Below are positions 43,734-54,749 of a stretch of DNA of 64,000 bases, in pieces. The notes beneath the pieces were generated by a model, which worked only from the letters and a program-made list of their open reading frames with translations, searched no databases and had not been told where the DNA came from. Numbering within the stretch: position 1 is the stretch's first letter; every line of letters begins with the position of its first letter. The stretch comes from Pelobates cultripes (Eukaryota > Chordata > Amphibia > Anura > Pelobatidae), in contig OW240918.1 in the NCBI GenBank assembly GCA_933207985.1, positions 112,814,999-112,878,998 on the forward strand, read 5' to 3'. Both the position numbers and the translations under genes were made by a program.

Positions 43734-43834
43734 ACAGTCTTATGAGGAAGGCCGCACCACGGAGAAGCAGCTCAAAGAACCCTTGCCTGGTCTCCTGCCC
43801 TCGGGACGGCAGATGGCTGCACCGGGAGAGACAG
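43734..43834 (+). other. Candidate internal exon 1 of an unknown host gene
   Basis: A strong acceptor (TTTTTTCTTTTAACTTGTTTTCAG) precedes 101 bases ending ACAG, followed by GTACCC. Two of three phases are open: one reads QSYEEGRTTEKQLKEPLPG and so on, the other SLMRKAAPRRSSSKNPCL and so on. The second ends exactly at the donor in phase 0, which would join in frame with 46349-46522. Base composition is clearly richer in GC than the flanks. It could be a chance arrangement. Confidence 0.35.
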
Positions 43835-43903
43835 GTACCCTTGGTATGTTTTAGCGGGCTTCTCAGGCGTTTATTGTAGGGCTTGATAATTGAGCAGGCA
43901 CCA

Positions 43904-44405
43904 TTAAAGAACCACTATAGTGCCAGGAAAACATACTCATTTTCCTGGCACTATAGTGCCCTGAGGGTGCCCCCACCCTCAGGGTCCCCCTCCCGCCCGG
44001 CTCTGGAAGGGGAAAAGGGGTTAAAACTTACCTTTTTCCAGCGCTGGGCGGGGAGCTCTCCTCCTCCGATCCTCCTCTTCTCCTCCTCCTGGGCTGAATG
44101 CGCACACGCGGCAAGAGCTGCGTGCACATTCAGCCCGTCGCATAGGAAAGCATTTACAATGCTTTCCTATGGACGCTGGCGTGCTCTCACTGTGAAAATC
44201 ACAGTGAGAAGCACGCAAGCGCCTCTAGTGGCTGTCAATGAGACAGCCACTAGAGGATTAGGGGAAGGCTTAACCCATTCATAAACATAGCAGTTTCTCT
44301 GAAACTGCTATGTTTATAAAAAAAATGGGTTAACCCTAGAAGGACCTGGCACCCAGACCACTTCATTAAGCTGAAGTGGTCTGGGTGCCTAGAGTGGTCC
44401 TTTAA
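43904..44405 (-). mobile_element. T2-type hairpin-chain MITE
   Basis: TTAAAGAACCACTATAGTG to CTAGAGTGGTCCTTTAA, TTAA flanks, 502 bp, same series of hairpins and orientation as 22371-22806. Confidence 0.85.
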
Positions 44406-46348
44406 GTGAAGGAAGTTGAGGGAACTCTAGTATCGAGCAAGAAAGAAACTTTCTGCTTTAGATTCGGCTTTGGTGTGGTCTCACGTTCCAGCTACACAGC
44501 AAGTGTTAGGCGGTTACTTCTCCATGCGGGAGTTGCTCTCTCCCCCTTACGGCACGCTCACCTTCCATCTCACGTCATCGCCGCTGTACTTTTTCACCTA
44601 TTTTATTGTTGGTGGTGGTGTAATTTCACCACCTGAAGAAAGAACATGGTAAGGACCAGAACAACAAAGAAGATGATGATGGAGAACGCATAACAAGATG
44701 CCAGGCAGAGGAACAGCACAAAGTGGTGTTCTTGACAAGAGAACCACGACTACAATTCAATTAATCGGTGAAAGAAACTCTTTTAACAACAAGAGGAAGC
44801 TGGAAGAATCAAAGGGAAAGAAGAAGAAGGAAAACAACAATGAACAGGAGGACAGAGGACAGTTAATAACAAGAGGAAGCGGGAAGAATCAAAGGGAGAG
44901 AAAGGAGTAGTGAGAGGACAGAGAAGCCTGGATGCTGAACCTGGAACTGTATCAAAGGAGTCAACTTCACGACCTGGACCATCATCACAGGAGTCAATTT
45001 CTTTGAAAAAAAGCTGCTGTTTCACAGACCACTTGGAGAGTGAAGCTTTGGAAAAGTATGTAAAAACCCTTGCATGGCTATATTAATAATTTGTATGACA
45101 TCAGAAAGGACTCCTCCCCCCCCCCCCACCACCCTGACAACTGGAAGGGGAGAGGGGACACGACTGCTGCCACAGGGGTAAGCATGGTAACTAAAAAGTT
45201 TACTATGTAGAAAACCTTACCTGGACCAAGGGATTCTGGGAAGCTTAACTGACAGACTATACCTTAAAACTGTTGAGGGAGCCTGACAGTTTCTGTCCTG
45301 TTTTCCCCATTACTACAAAAAGGCATATAAACACATACAAATAAGTTTAAAACCAAACAAACTGTTAGTTATATAGCTATACCATTAACCATATTGGATA
45401 ATGGCCACAAGTGATTCTAGGGAGGCCTTACTGGCATTGATGGAGGCCTTCAAGTGGACTCACAGGCAGGATGCTTTGGCTTCCCTGATGCAGGGCATCC
45501 AGTCTGGTTCGTAGCACGGTTCGGTGGACAGGAGGGCTGAATATGAAGTATCCAGACGGAGGGCCAGAAGATCCAGGCCTCCAGCACGGCTTTCGCTGAG
45601 TCCGGTGCGGAGATCCAATGGAGGGACAAGGCAAGATAGTCCAGGGCTAAGTGATGCTGGTCCTGGGACATCGCATACACCGGACAGGACCACACCTGGA
45701 TGAAGGAGTAACATGCGTGAATCTTCATCCCGAAGGGTGAACCACGATGGTGGTCTGGTGTTGCAAGGTGACCAGGGCTCGGTCAGATCTTGCAGCTCTC
45801 CTTCTTTTCCGGCAAGGCAGGAAGTGAAGAAGCCACATCGGTGCAGACGGGCTTTGAGCCATTGCTCTACCTCCATGTCATCAGCACAGGGCACATATAC
45901 GTGATGTCTGTGTGCTCAAATGCTCCAGCGTCACAGGCCCTGACCCCCAGAAGTTCGCATCTCATCTCCAGAAATCGTACCGAATGCTGGACTTTAACGG
46001 TTGCATTCGGTGCAAAATTCTTATATTCAAATAAGAGAGAGGAAGGAGGTGAAATCGGCAATCCTCTTGGGGGATCCTCCATAGACATAAATGCTGTACT
46101 CTCACACATGAGCGAGAGTACAGCAGTGACATTGCCTCCTGGCTCTGAAGAGCCAGGAGCAGTAAAGGACTGCCTGGGAGAGGACGGCGGCTTCCTAGTG
46201 GGCAAGGATCAGGTAAATTATACTCACTTTTCCTTGCCACTCAAAAACAGCAGTGCTGCAAGTGTAAGGTCATATAATGTGATTTAAACCATCACTATTT
46301 GGGGAAGGTAATTTATGATATATTTTTTTTTACTTCTTTGTGTCTCAG
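44406..46348. other. Region between candidate exons; no gene assigned
   Basis: Purine-rich stretch with a repeated AACAAGAGGAAGC...GAAGAATCAAAGGGA block (near 44790 and 44869), a run of C at 45116-45127, and a GC-richer part (45420-45900) without a convincing frame. A MITE-like piece lies near 46040-46220 (GTACTCTCACACATGAGCGAGAGTAC hairpin). Probably intron if the flanking exons are real. Confidence 0.35.
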
Positions 46349-46522
46349 ACAGGTCGTGATACCAACTCATGTACTAACCAAGAAGTTGCTAGCTCTGAAG
46401 ATCACTCAGAAGAGACCCTACTTGATGGTGACCGTAAGCGAACCCTCAGAGAGTGCAGAGTCTTGGAAATGGCTGCTGGAAATATCTTCCTGAACCACAT
46501 GTATGCTACCTTTCAAGCTAAG
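46349..46522 (+). other. Candidate internal exon 2 of an unknown host gene
   Basis: The acceptor tract TTTTTTTTACTTCTTTGTGTCTCAG is followed by 174 bases and the donor AAG|GTAACA. Phase 0 is open throughout, 58 codons, starting TGRDTNSCTNQEVASSEDHS and ending AGNIFLNHMYATFQAK. Length divisible by three, intact frame, and good splice signals on both sides make it the best candidate for host coding sequence here. I do not recognise the protein. Confidence 0.5.
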
Positions 46523-47066
46523 GTAACATATATAAATCAAACAATAATCTTTTGAATGAATAAGAAGCTGCTAGTAGGGTTTAGCACTGTTGTTTGATCT
46601 GGATGTCTCTGCAGAAGAATGTGAGGTTTTTCTGCAAGATTTGGACATTTAGATGTATTTTTCATGCATATAGTTAAAGCAGGTCATTTTGATAAAGGAC
46701 AGAGTGACTGAGACTGTTAGGGACCATAGATGTGCAGTCACGAGTTGGGTGAGGATCAGAATCACTCTCTAACATGCGTGACATGGATATGATTGTGGAT
46801 TTTCAAACAAAATGATAAACTGATTTTGGGCACCCCTTATTTCATCTTGTGCTGTAAGCCCATAACTGTGAGGCATGTTGGTATCAATGTGTGTGGTTAC
46901 AAGCAAATCACATGACAGATATACCCCTAACATTACCCATATTACACCCTTGTAATTACACGGTATGATAATATACTCCCACATTCACACACGCTGTCAA
47001 TCTACATATACATTCTCTTCCAAATTTACATCTGCATTCACACACAGCCACTTCCACACAGAAATG
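46523..47066. other. Unassigned non-coding sequence
   Basis: No gene or repeat terminus recognised. Would be intron downstream of the candidate exon. Confidence 0.3.
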
Positions 47067-47409
47067 CCTTAGAGCAGTGATGGCGAACCTATGGCACGCG
47101 TGCCACAGGTGGCACGCCGGGCCCTTTCTGTGGGCACGCGGCCACAGGTTCGCCATCAATGCAGAGAAGGCGCCTGCCCGACCGAAACGGCAGGCGCCTA
47201 CTCTGCTTCCGGGTCGGGAGGCAGGGGGAGTGCTTTGTGATGCAGCTCCCCTGTCCTCCCGCGCGATGCTGTGTGGAGCGTTGCCGCGCGTTACCATGGC
47301 AACGCTCCACACAGCATGGGAGGACAGGGGAGCTGCTTCCTGGAGCCCTCCCCCTGCAGTGCTTACCACCACCGGACCACCAGGGATCGCTGTGTCCCCC
47401 CCTCCCCCC

Positions 47410-48130
47410 ACTTCATTAAAGGTAAGAAGGAGGGAGGGGGGTATACTGACACAGCACCCATACCCCCCCAGCAGTAACCCCTACCCTCCCCAGCAGTAAC
47501 CCCTACCCTCCCCAGCAGTACCCCTAACCTCCCAACAGTACCCCTAACCCCCCCAGCAGTAACCCCTAACCCCCCCAGCGGTAGCCCTACCCCCAGCAGT
47601 GGCCCACCCTCCCAGCGGTAGCCTACCCTCCCAGCAATTTTACCCCCTATCCCCAGCCTTGGTACCCCTAACCTCCCAACGGGTACCCCTAACCCCCAGC
47701 AGTAACCCCTACCCCCCAGCGGTAACCCCTACCCCCTAGCAGTAACCCATGCACCCTCCCCCAGCAGTAACCCCTAACCCCCCATACACGAAGGTACCCC
47801 TACCCCCAGCAGTGACACCCTCCCCAGCAGTGCCCCCCCTAACTCCCCAACCCAGTACCCTACCCCCTTACACAGTACACAGCTACCTCCCAGTAGTAAC
47901 CCCTACCTCTCCCCAGCAGTAACCCCCTACCCTCCCAGCAGTAACCCAACCCTCCCCAGCAGTACCCCCAACCCTCCCCAGCAGTTGCCCCAACCCTCCC
48001 AGCCGTACCCCTACCCCTCTCACACAGTACCCCTACCCTCCCAGCAGTACCCCTACCCCCCACACACAGTACCCCTACCCCACACACACAGTACCCCTAC
48101 CCCCCGCAGCACCCTTACACATATAGCACA
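47410..48130. repeat. CCCCTACCCTCCCCAGCAGTAA minisatellite
   Basis: Degenerate C-rich units of 15-22 bases around CCCCAGCAGTAACCCCTACC, drifting into CACACACAGTACCCCTACCC toward the right end. Confidence 0.9.
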
Positions 48131-48224
48131 CACACAGCACCCCCCCCACACACACACACACACAGCACCCCTCACATACAACACTCACACACACACGCAC
48201 CCCCCACCTCAATGCAGTATGTGT

Positions 48225-48726
48225 GTATTCAGCAGTCTGTGTGTGGCCAATGGCGTGTCAGCAATCTGTGTGTGTAGCTAAATATTCAGCCGGACTGTGT
48301 GTGTGTATTTAGCAGTCTGTGTGTGTACTCAGCAGTGTTTGTGTACTCAACAGTCTGTGTGTGTGTATTTAGGAGTCTGTGTACTCAGCAGTCTGTGTGT
48401 GTGTGTATTTAGCAGTCTATGTGTGTGTGTGTACTCGGCAGTCTGTGTGTGTGTGTGTACTCAGCAGTCTGTGTGTGTGTGTACTCAGCAGTGTGTGTGT
48501 ACTCAGCAGTCTGTGTGTGTGTACTCAGCAGTCTGTGTGTGTGTACTCAGCAGTCTGTGTGTGTGTGTACAGCAGTCTGTGTGTGTGTACTCAGCAGTCT
48601 GTGTGTGTGTGTGTACTCAGCAGTCTGTCTGTATGTGTATTCATCAGTCTCTGTATTCAGCAGTCTTGTGTGTGTATTCAGCAGACTGTGTGTATGTATT
48701 CAGCAGTCTGTGTGTGTATGTATTGC
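48225..48726. repeat. GTGTGTGTACTCAGCAGTCT minisatellite
   Basis: About 20 units of 19-27 bases. It shares CAGCAGT with the C-rich array to its left. Open frames rich in C and V are composition artefacts. Confidence 0.9.
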
Positions 48727-49225
48727 ATTTGTTGGAGATACTAATAAATATAAGCTTAATTTTATCTATTTATATCATTATTTAAAATTTGTATCATTGA
48801 ACTCTCTGTGTTCTTTTAAAACAAAAGTTATTAGTTCGGACAACAGTACGAGTTGTTTTTTCTAAACTTAAACCTCAGTATTTGGGTTTAATTGTCGTGT
48901 TGGCACTTTAAGGAGAAAAATGTTGGCATGTATTGCGGTTTGGGCACTCGGGCTCAAAAAGGTTCGCCATCACTGCCTTAGAGTATTTTAGGGGGGCGTG
49001 GCCTGGACGGGAACGCGAGCGGTCGCATGTTCTAACAGCTCCGCGGCAGTAAAGGCCCTCACACGTTAATTAGACCCAAACCGGACAAAATCAACGGGCA
49101 CCAGGCGCTACCGACCATGTCCCACGCCAAGGCAAAGCGGGCGACCGAGAAACAGGACAAACTCCTGTTTTTCAACGCCAAACAAGGGCACACGCGGGGA
49201 GCGGCAACACAGGAAGACCTCCAAG

Positions 49226-50059
49226 ATGGCAGACGGAGCCCAAGGAATGCTTACAGAGGCCTCGGGCCGCGTCCTCACCACGGAGGGGATGCAGGCTATG
49301 CTCGACGATATGGAGGCGAAACTGCAAACAACACTGCAACGCTCATTCACAGACCTCCGTGCAGACATCCACAAATTGGGGTCACGCACCTCAGATCTGG
49401 AGAATCAGATGGAGGCGCAATCGGAGGCTCACAACCGCCTATCTAATAAGGTGGAGGAAGTATGGGACAGGATGCAAGAATATGAGGCCAAAATTGCGGA
49501 CTTGGAGGACCGCGCACGCCGCAGTAACCTGAGACTGCGGAACGTGCCTGAAGACATAGGCCCGCAAGAGCTGCAGGCGTACGCAACGGGGCTTTTCCGC
49601 ACACTTGTCCCTGATCTGCCACAGAGTGTCCTGCTGTTGGATCGCATCCACAGAGTGGCAAAGCCCCAATACCTACCTGCTGATACGCCAAGAGATATCG
49701 TCTTGAAGATGCATTACTACCATGCGAAGGAGGCGGTCCTGAGAGCGAGCCGCACACGAAAAGACATACCTACTGAATTCCAAAAGGTGGGAATCTTCGC
49801 GGACATCTCTGCTATGACGTTGAGGAAGAGAAAGACTTTTGGCGCTATCACAGCGGCTCTGCGAGACAGCAACATCGCATACAGGTGGGGATATCCGACC
49901 AAGTTGCTGGTCCAACGCAACGGCACCCTTACAGCCATCACATCCCCAGAGGAAGGTCTCCTGAAGCTGAGAGAATGGGGCATCACCCCGCGCCCAGAAC
50001 CACAGAGGCCTGCATCGCACGAGCGACACACCTCCACATGGAAGCGGGTGCGAAAATAG
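49226..50059 (+). CDS. L1-like ORF1 protein
   Basis: A 277-residue RNA-binding chaperone of the LINE particle. A coiled coil at about residues 25-90 (DDMEAKLQTTLQRSFTDL and following) leads to an RRM from about 88 (IADLEDRARRSNLRLRNVP) and a C-terminal domain ending at about 250, the order of the Transposase_22 family. The ATG at 49226 is chosen because the frame is otherwise closed upstream. Another frame starting at 49117 (MSHAKAKRATEKQDKLLFF) looks like a typical lysine-rich ORF1 start and ends up out of phase near 49210. A small indel may therefore have removed the original N-terminus, or the start truly is 49226. Confidence 0.85.
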   Translation: MADGAQGMLTEASGRVLTTEGMQAMLDDMEAKLQTTLQRSFTDLRADIHKLGSRTSDLENQMEAQSEAHNRLSNKVEEVWDRMQEYEAKIADLEDRARRSNLRLRNVPEDIGPQELQAYATGLFRTLVPDLPQSVLLLDRIHRVAKPQYLPADTPRDIVLKMHYYHAKEAVLRASRTRKDIPTEFQKVGIFADISAMTLRKRKTFGAITAALRDSNIAYRWGYPTKLLVQRNGTLTAITSPEEGLLKLREWGITPRPEPQRPASHERHTSTWKRVRK

Positions 50060-50902
50060 CCCTGGACGGGGAACAAATACGAACTTTTCAAGTCGCCCGC
50101 AAGTATACAGTATGCTGCATCACGCAATGCAAAATAGCCATGTTATGCATATTGTTTGATTTTGGTGTGATTTAATGTTAGACTATCCAAGCCAGACTAG
50201 GGGTATGATAACCAGGGAGCAATTGAGGTCAGATAGCCAGACAAAGTTATAACCAGATATTTAAGGGTCATGTGTAGACCTAAGCTAAGTCCGTACAGAG
50301 TTAGGGATAACCTCTCCCAACGGTGTTAATGCTAAGTTTAAAAAAATAAAAAAATAAAAAATATATCAAGTATAACAATACAATAATACCACACCCCCAA
50401 TAAAAAGTCTTACCAAGCCCCAAAGACCAAATACGCCTAATAATGTAGAGCGATGGCTCACTAAAGAGTGTTAGCTAACAAGAAGACGGCATAACAGTGC
50501 AAATTGGGTCAATCACCATGTTAAAAGAAACAAGAGGGCTGCACTCGCGGCAGCACACTCCCCCCACGCAGGATCGAAGCATTACGCTCCGACCCCCATG
50601 GCTCCCTAAATGGGAACCTTGCCATTATTCTGGCATTTTTGTTTATGATTGTATATAGGTTTGCATTTTATGTAATATTGAGTTATGTTCTTGTTATGTT
50701 TCCCTCCCTTAGCCCCCCTACAACCAACTCGGGCCAAGTGGGTGGCCCACACGTATTACCTACCATATACACTGTAGCATCACGAGCGCCTCTCCACCGG
50801 ATACAAAGCACCGAACAGACATACCTACCGAATACCCGCAGGGGTTATCTTAGTGGGATCTGCCCAGCTCGCCGTAGCTGGGGAGGGCAGAGCCCCATCA
50901 TA
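50060..50902 (+). other. LINE inter-ORF spacer
   Basis: Non-coding stretch between ORF1 and ORF2 of the same element; AT-rich first half with an A-rich run at 50340-50365. Unusually long compared with mammalian L1, where the spacer is tens of bases. Confidence 0.6.
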
Positions 50903-53900
50903 GACCAATACATATCAAACTCTCACAATACCTTCCCATACAAACCACCTTAAGTTTTACAGCCACAATGTAAGGGGACTCAATCTCCCGGTCCAACGAC
51001 ACCTTCTTAGCAGGGATGTAGGTAAAGCTGATGCGGACATCGTGTGTTTACAGGAAACACATTTCAGGGGCACGTCCCATCCCAGCATCCTGACCAACTC
51101 CTACCCTCACCAGTTCCACTCTACGTCCACGACCAAATCCAAGGGAGTCACCACCCTGCTCAGTAAAAAAGTCGCTTTCACTCTGATCACTGAGGACACC
51201 GACCCAGAAGGCAGATACGTTATAATAGTGGGACACATAAATAATATACTATATACCATAGTAAATATATATGCCCCAAACACCAACCAGAGGAATTTCA
51301 TACACAGAATGATACACAAAATCTCCCACATCCAACAAGGCACTACAATTATATGTGGGGACCTGAACCATGTCCTAAACCCAGCTGTAGACACTACTCT
51401 CTCCCGAACCAGCCCGCGATATAAATCACTTAAGCGCCAAAGCGCGGCCCTGACCAAATTACTGTCATTGCATCACTACTATGATGCATGGAGAGTCACG
51501 CACACAGAAGACAAAGAGTACACCCACCACTCGCAGGTTCATAATACATACTCGAGAATCGACGCGATCCTAGTGGAGGGAACCACACTAGGGCAGGTAG
51601 TGGACTGTTGGGTGGGACAGATAGTGTGGTCTGACCATGTCCCTATAGAACTAATCTTGAGGGACACTTATGACTTCAAACATAGGAGCCCCTGGCGGCT
51701 TAACGAGACCCTCCTGACAGACAAAACCTTCTCGGGAACGCTAGCAGAGTCCCTACAAACCTATTTTACAGACAATGCCAACCCCGACTTACAACACCAC
51801 ACAATTTGGCAAGCTCATAAGGCAGTTGCCCGTGGACTCCTTATAAAACAAGCATCATACATTAAAAGGAAGACACAGACACAAGTGACGAAGTGGCAAA
51901 AAGACATTTACACACTGACGATACAAAATCAACTCCACCCCACACAACAGCTAAAAGAACAAATAGCCCTAGTGCGCCATCAACTTCGCCAACATGCGCT
52001 AACTAAGGTAGGACACAATTTATGGAAATTGAAAGCCTCACACTACGCCCAGGGGAATAGAGCGAGTAAACTACTGGCAGCAAGGTTAAAAAAGCGACAA
52101 CAGTCACAGAAAATAGCGTACCTACACACGAAAGCAGGGGGAAAAGCTATGTCGCCGCTCACTATTAGCGATGAGTTCGCACAATACTATGGGGACCTGT
52201 ACAATCTTAGCAACGATGCAACCATACCCACACCGACAACGGCCGAGATAGAGACATACCTAAACAAAATCAACCTCCCGACTTTGACAGCCCAACAGAA
52301 AGACACCCTTACCCGACCAGTCACCCCTGAGGAGGTAGGGGACACCATAAAGTCGCTACCAAGGGGCAAGGCCCCGGGCCCTGATGGATTTGCCAACTCT
52401 TACTATAGCAAATTTAGAGATATATTGGCCCCATGCCTAGCAGAAGTCTTCAATGAGGCTGTGAGAACACAAACCCTACCGGAGGAAATGCAGCTCGCCC
52501 ACATTATCACTTTGCCTAAGCCTGGCAAACCCCCAAATTATCCACAAAATTTTAGACCCATATCCCTCCTTAATACTGACACTAAACTACTGGCGAAACT
52601 GTTCGCTATGAGGCTAAGCCCGATATTACCACACATCATACACGACGACCAAGTGGGATTTGTGACGGGGCGCCAGGGGGCAGACAACACCAGAAAAGTC
52701 CTCGACCTCATGCAAAGCTTAGGGGCGAAACGGGAAGGGGGGGTTCTGCTCTCACTGGACGCAGAAAAAGCCTTTGACCGACTGGGGTGGGGATTTCTGC
52801 AGGCGGCCCTGAGGAGGTACGGGATGCCGGAGGGGTTTATTTCAGTGGTCAGGGCATTGTATTCGGCACCAAGAGCCCAAGTACTTAATTCGGGTTTTGT
52901 GTCAAAAAAGATAACCATTACCAATGGAACAAGACAGGGGTGCCCCCTGTCCCCCCTGCTATATGTACTGGCACTGGAGCCGCTGGCTGCAGTGATCAGA
53001 GCCCACCCTGATATACATGGGGTCCAAGTGGGGGACAGGGAGTACACCCTTAATCTATTCGCAGACGACATACTCCTGATGTTGACGCAACCAATAATAT
53101 CCCTACCGAATTTACTACAGTGCATACGAGAATATAACAAAGTATCCTACTACAAATTAAACCTCACAAAAACACAAGCAATGGGAATCCATCTGCCAGA
53201 ACATACTTTACAAACACTGACGAACTCCTTCACCTTTGACTGGAGGGAAGACTATATCACATTCCTGGGGATTAAGCTAGCCAAGACGAGCGGCCAAATG
53301 TTTAAATATAATTATGAGAAACTCCTGCAGGAAATCTCTCAGACGTTAGACCAGTGGAACAGTGACTTCCACTCGTGGCATGGGCGCATAGCGGCATTTA
53401 AAATGTCACTGTTGCCAAAATTACAATACCTATTCCGCACGCTGCAAATCCCTATACCTAGGCAATATATGGTCAAACTACAAAAAATCATCACGAGATT
53501 CGTGTGGGCGAACAAAACACCCAGAGTGGCTTACTCTACAATAAAAAGAACAACGGAGAGGGGGGGTATGAGCTTCCCAGACGTCAAACTGTACTACAAG
53601 GCGGCCATTCTAGCAGCGCTAGCCACGACACACAGGGCAGCTAACCCACCACAATGGGTAGCCATTGAATCCCAATGGACGTGTAGAGCAGGGATGCACC
53701 ACTTGTTTTGGGTGCCAAAACACCTAAGGCCAACAACACCGACCATGCTAGAGACCACCAAACTAATGCTGCATACCTGGGACACATATAGAACGCACCT
53801 CAGTGGCTCAGGAACCACATCGCTAGCATCGACAATGTATAGTATCCACCTGAGGAACAAAACATTTGACTACAGGACTTGGACGAATGCAGGGTGTACA

Positions 53901-54749
53901 CACATACACGACTTATACAAGGGTACATCCCTAAAACAGTTCCCGGACCTACAAACACAATACAACCTACCGAGTAAAGCAATTTTCTCATACTTGCAGC
54001 TCAAGTCCACCCTACGGCAACCCAAGACTCCACCTATGACACCCATGATCTCAAACTTTGACACGTGGTGCCTCACGGGCAAGCCACACAGACGAAGCAT
54101 TTCAAAAATATATAACACATTACTTGAGGGCACTCACGCATCCACAGACAACTTTATACAGGCATGGCACAAAGACCTTGGCAGCACCTTCACGGAGGCC
54201 CAATGGTCCAGAGCCTTCACAATCCACAAGGGCAACACAGCCTGCATTACACACTTTGAACAAGTGAGAAAACTGCAATACAGGTGGTATTTGGTCCCCA
54301 CACGGCTAGCACACATGTTCCCGAATGTGTCTACTCAGTGCTGGAGATGCCAGCTAGATACAGGCTCACTAATACATATTTGGTGGACGTGTAAAGACGT
54401 GCAACCTTACTGGGCCATGGTGAGCACCATCGTGGACCAACTGCTTCCTGCAAAGATGACCCTGACCCCGGCTACATGTCTCTTATACATATGGCCAGAA
54501 GGCCTGACCAAGGTCCACTCCAAACTCCTATTCCACACGCTGATAGCAGCATGTAACCTAATAGCAAAAAACTGGAAATCACGGAACATCCCCACAAAAG
54601 CTGAGCTAGTTACCCAGATCCAAAAGAATTGGGAATATGAACGCATGGCGGCCCAACAATTGGGGACGGGAGTGGCAACTATGGAGGCGGGGAAAATTTG
54701 GGAACAATACTGGAACAAGGTGAAGTCCCAAACAACTGGGGATGAGTAA
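50903..54749 (+). CDS. L1-like ORF2: endonuclease, reverse transcriptase, zinc knuckle
   Basis: The product nicks target DNA and copies the LINE RNA in place. The frame opens after a TAG near 50900 and runs to 54749. The endonuclease start (FYSHNVRGLNLPV) is near 50953, followed by CLQETHF, GDLNHVLNPAVD and WSDHVPIELIL. RT motifs: KAPGPDGF near 52370, FRPISLLN, LSLDAEKAFDR, GTRQGCPLSPLLYVLALEPL and the catalytic FADD near 53058. The C-terminal motif CWRCQLDTGSLIHIWWTC (C-x2-C-x8-H-x4-C) is near 54340. No stop or shift occurs. No ATG lies between the upstream stop and the endonuclease motif in this frame, so the initiation site is unclear. Confidence 0.92.

Larger units (their letters stand above)
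47075..48975. mobile_element. hAT-type non-autonomous element with two minisatellites
   Basis: 16-bp inverted termini CAGTGATGGCGAACCT (47075-47090 and 48960-48975) and a perfect 8-bp target duplication CCTTAGAG (47067-47074 and 48976-48983). A GC-rich hairpin-bearing part (47160-47400; GTGTGGAGCGTTGCC / GGCAACGCTCCACAC near 47270-47310) is followed by two tandem arrays and about 230 bases of AT-rich sequence. No transposase. Confidence 0.94.

Noticed and set aside
45428..46287. Several overlapping frames of 90-165 codons
   Set aside because: Frames on both strands overlap, none has a domain, and part of the region is MITE-like with hairpins.
47077..47499. Possible GC-rich host gene of about 140 codons
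   Set aside because: It lies wholly inside a hAT-type element with exact borders and is open on both strands because of composition.
48297..48865. Cysteine-rich proteins of 120-160 residues
   Set aside because: Shadow frames of the GTGTGTACTCAGCAGTCT array inside a hAT element.
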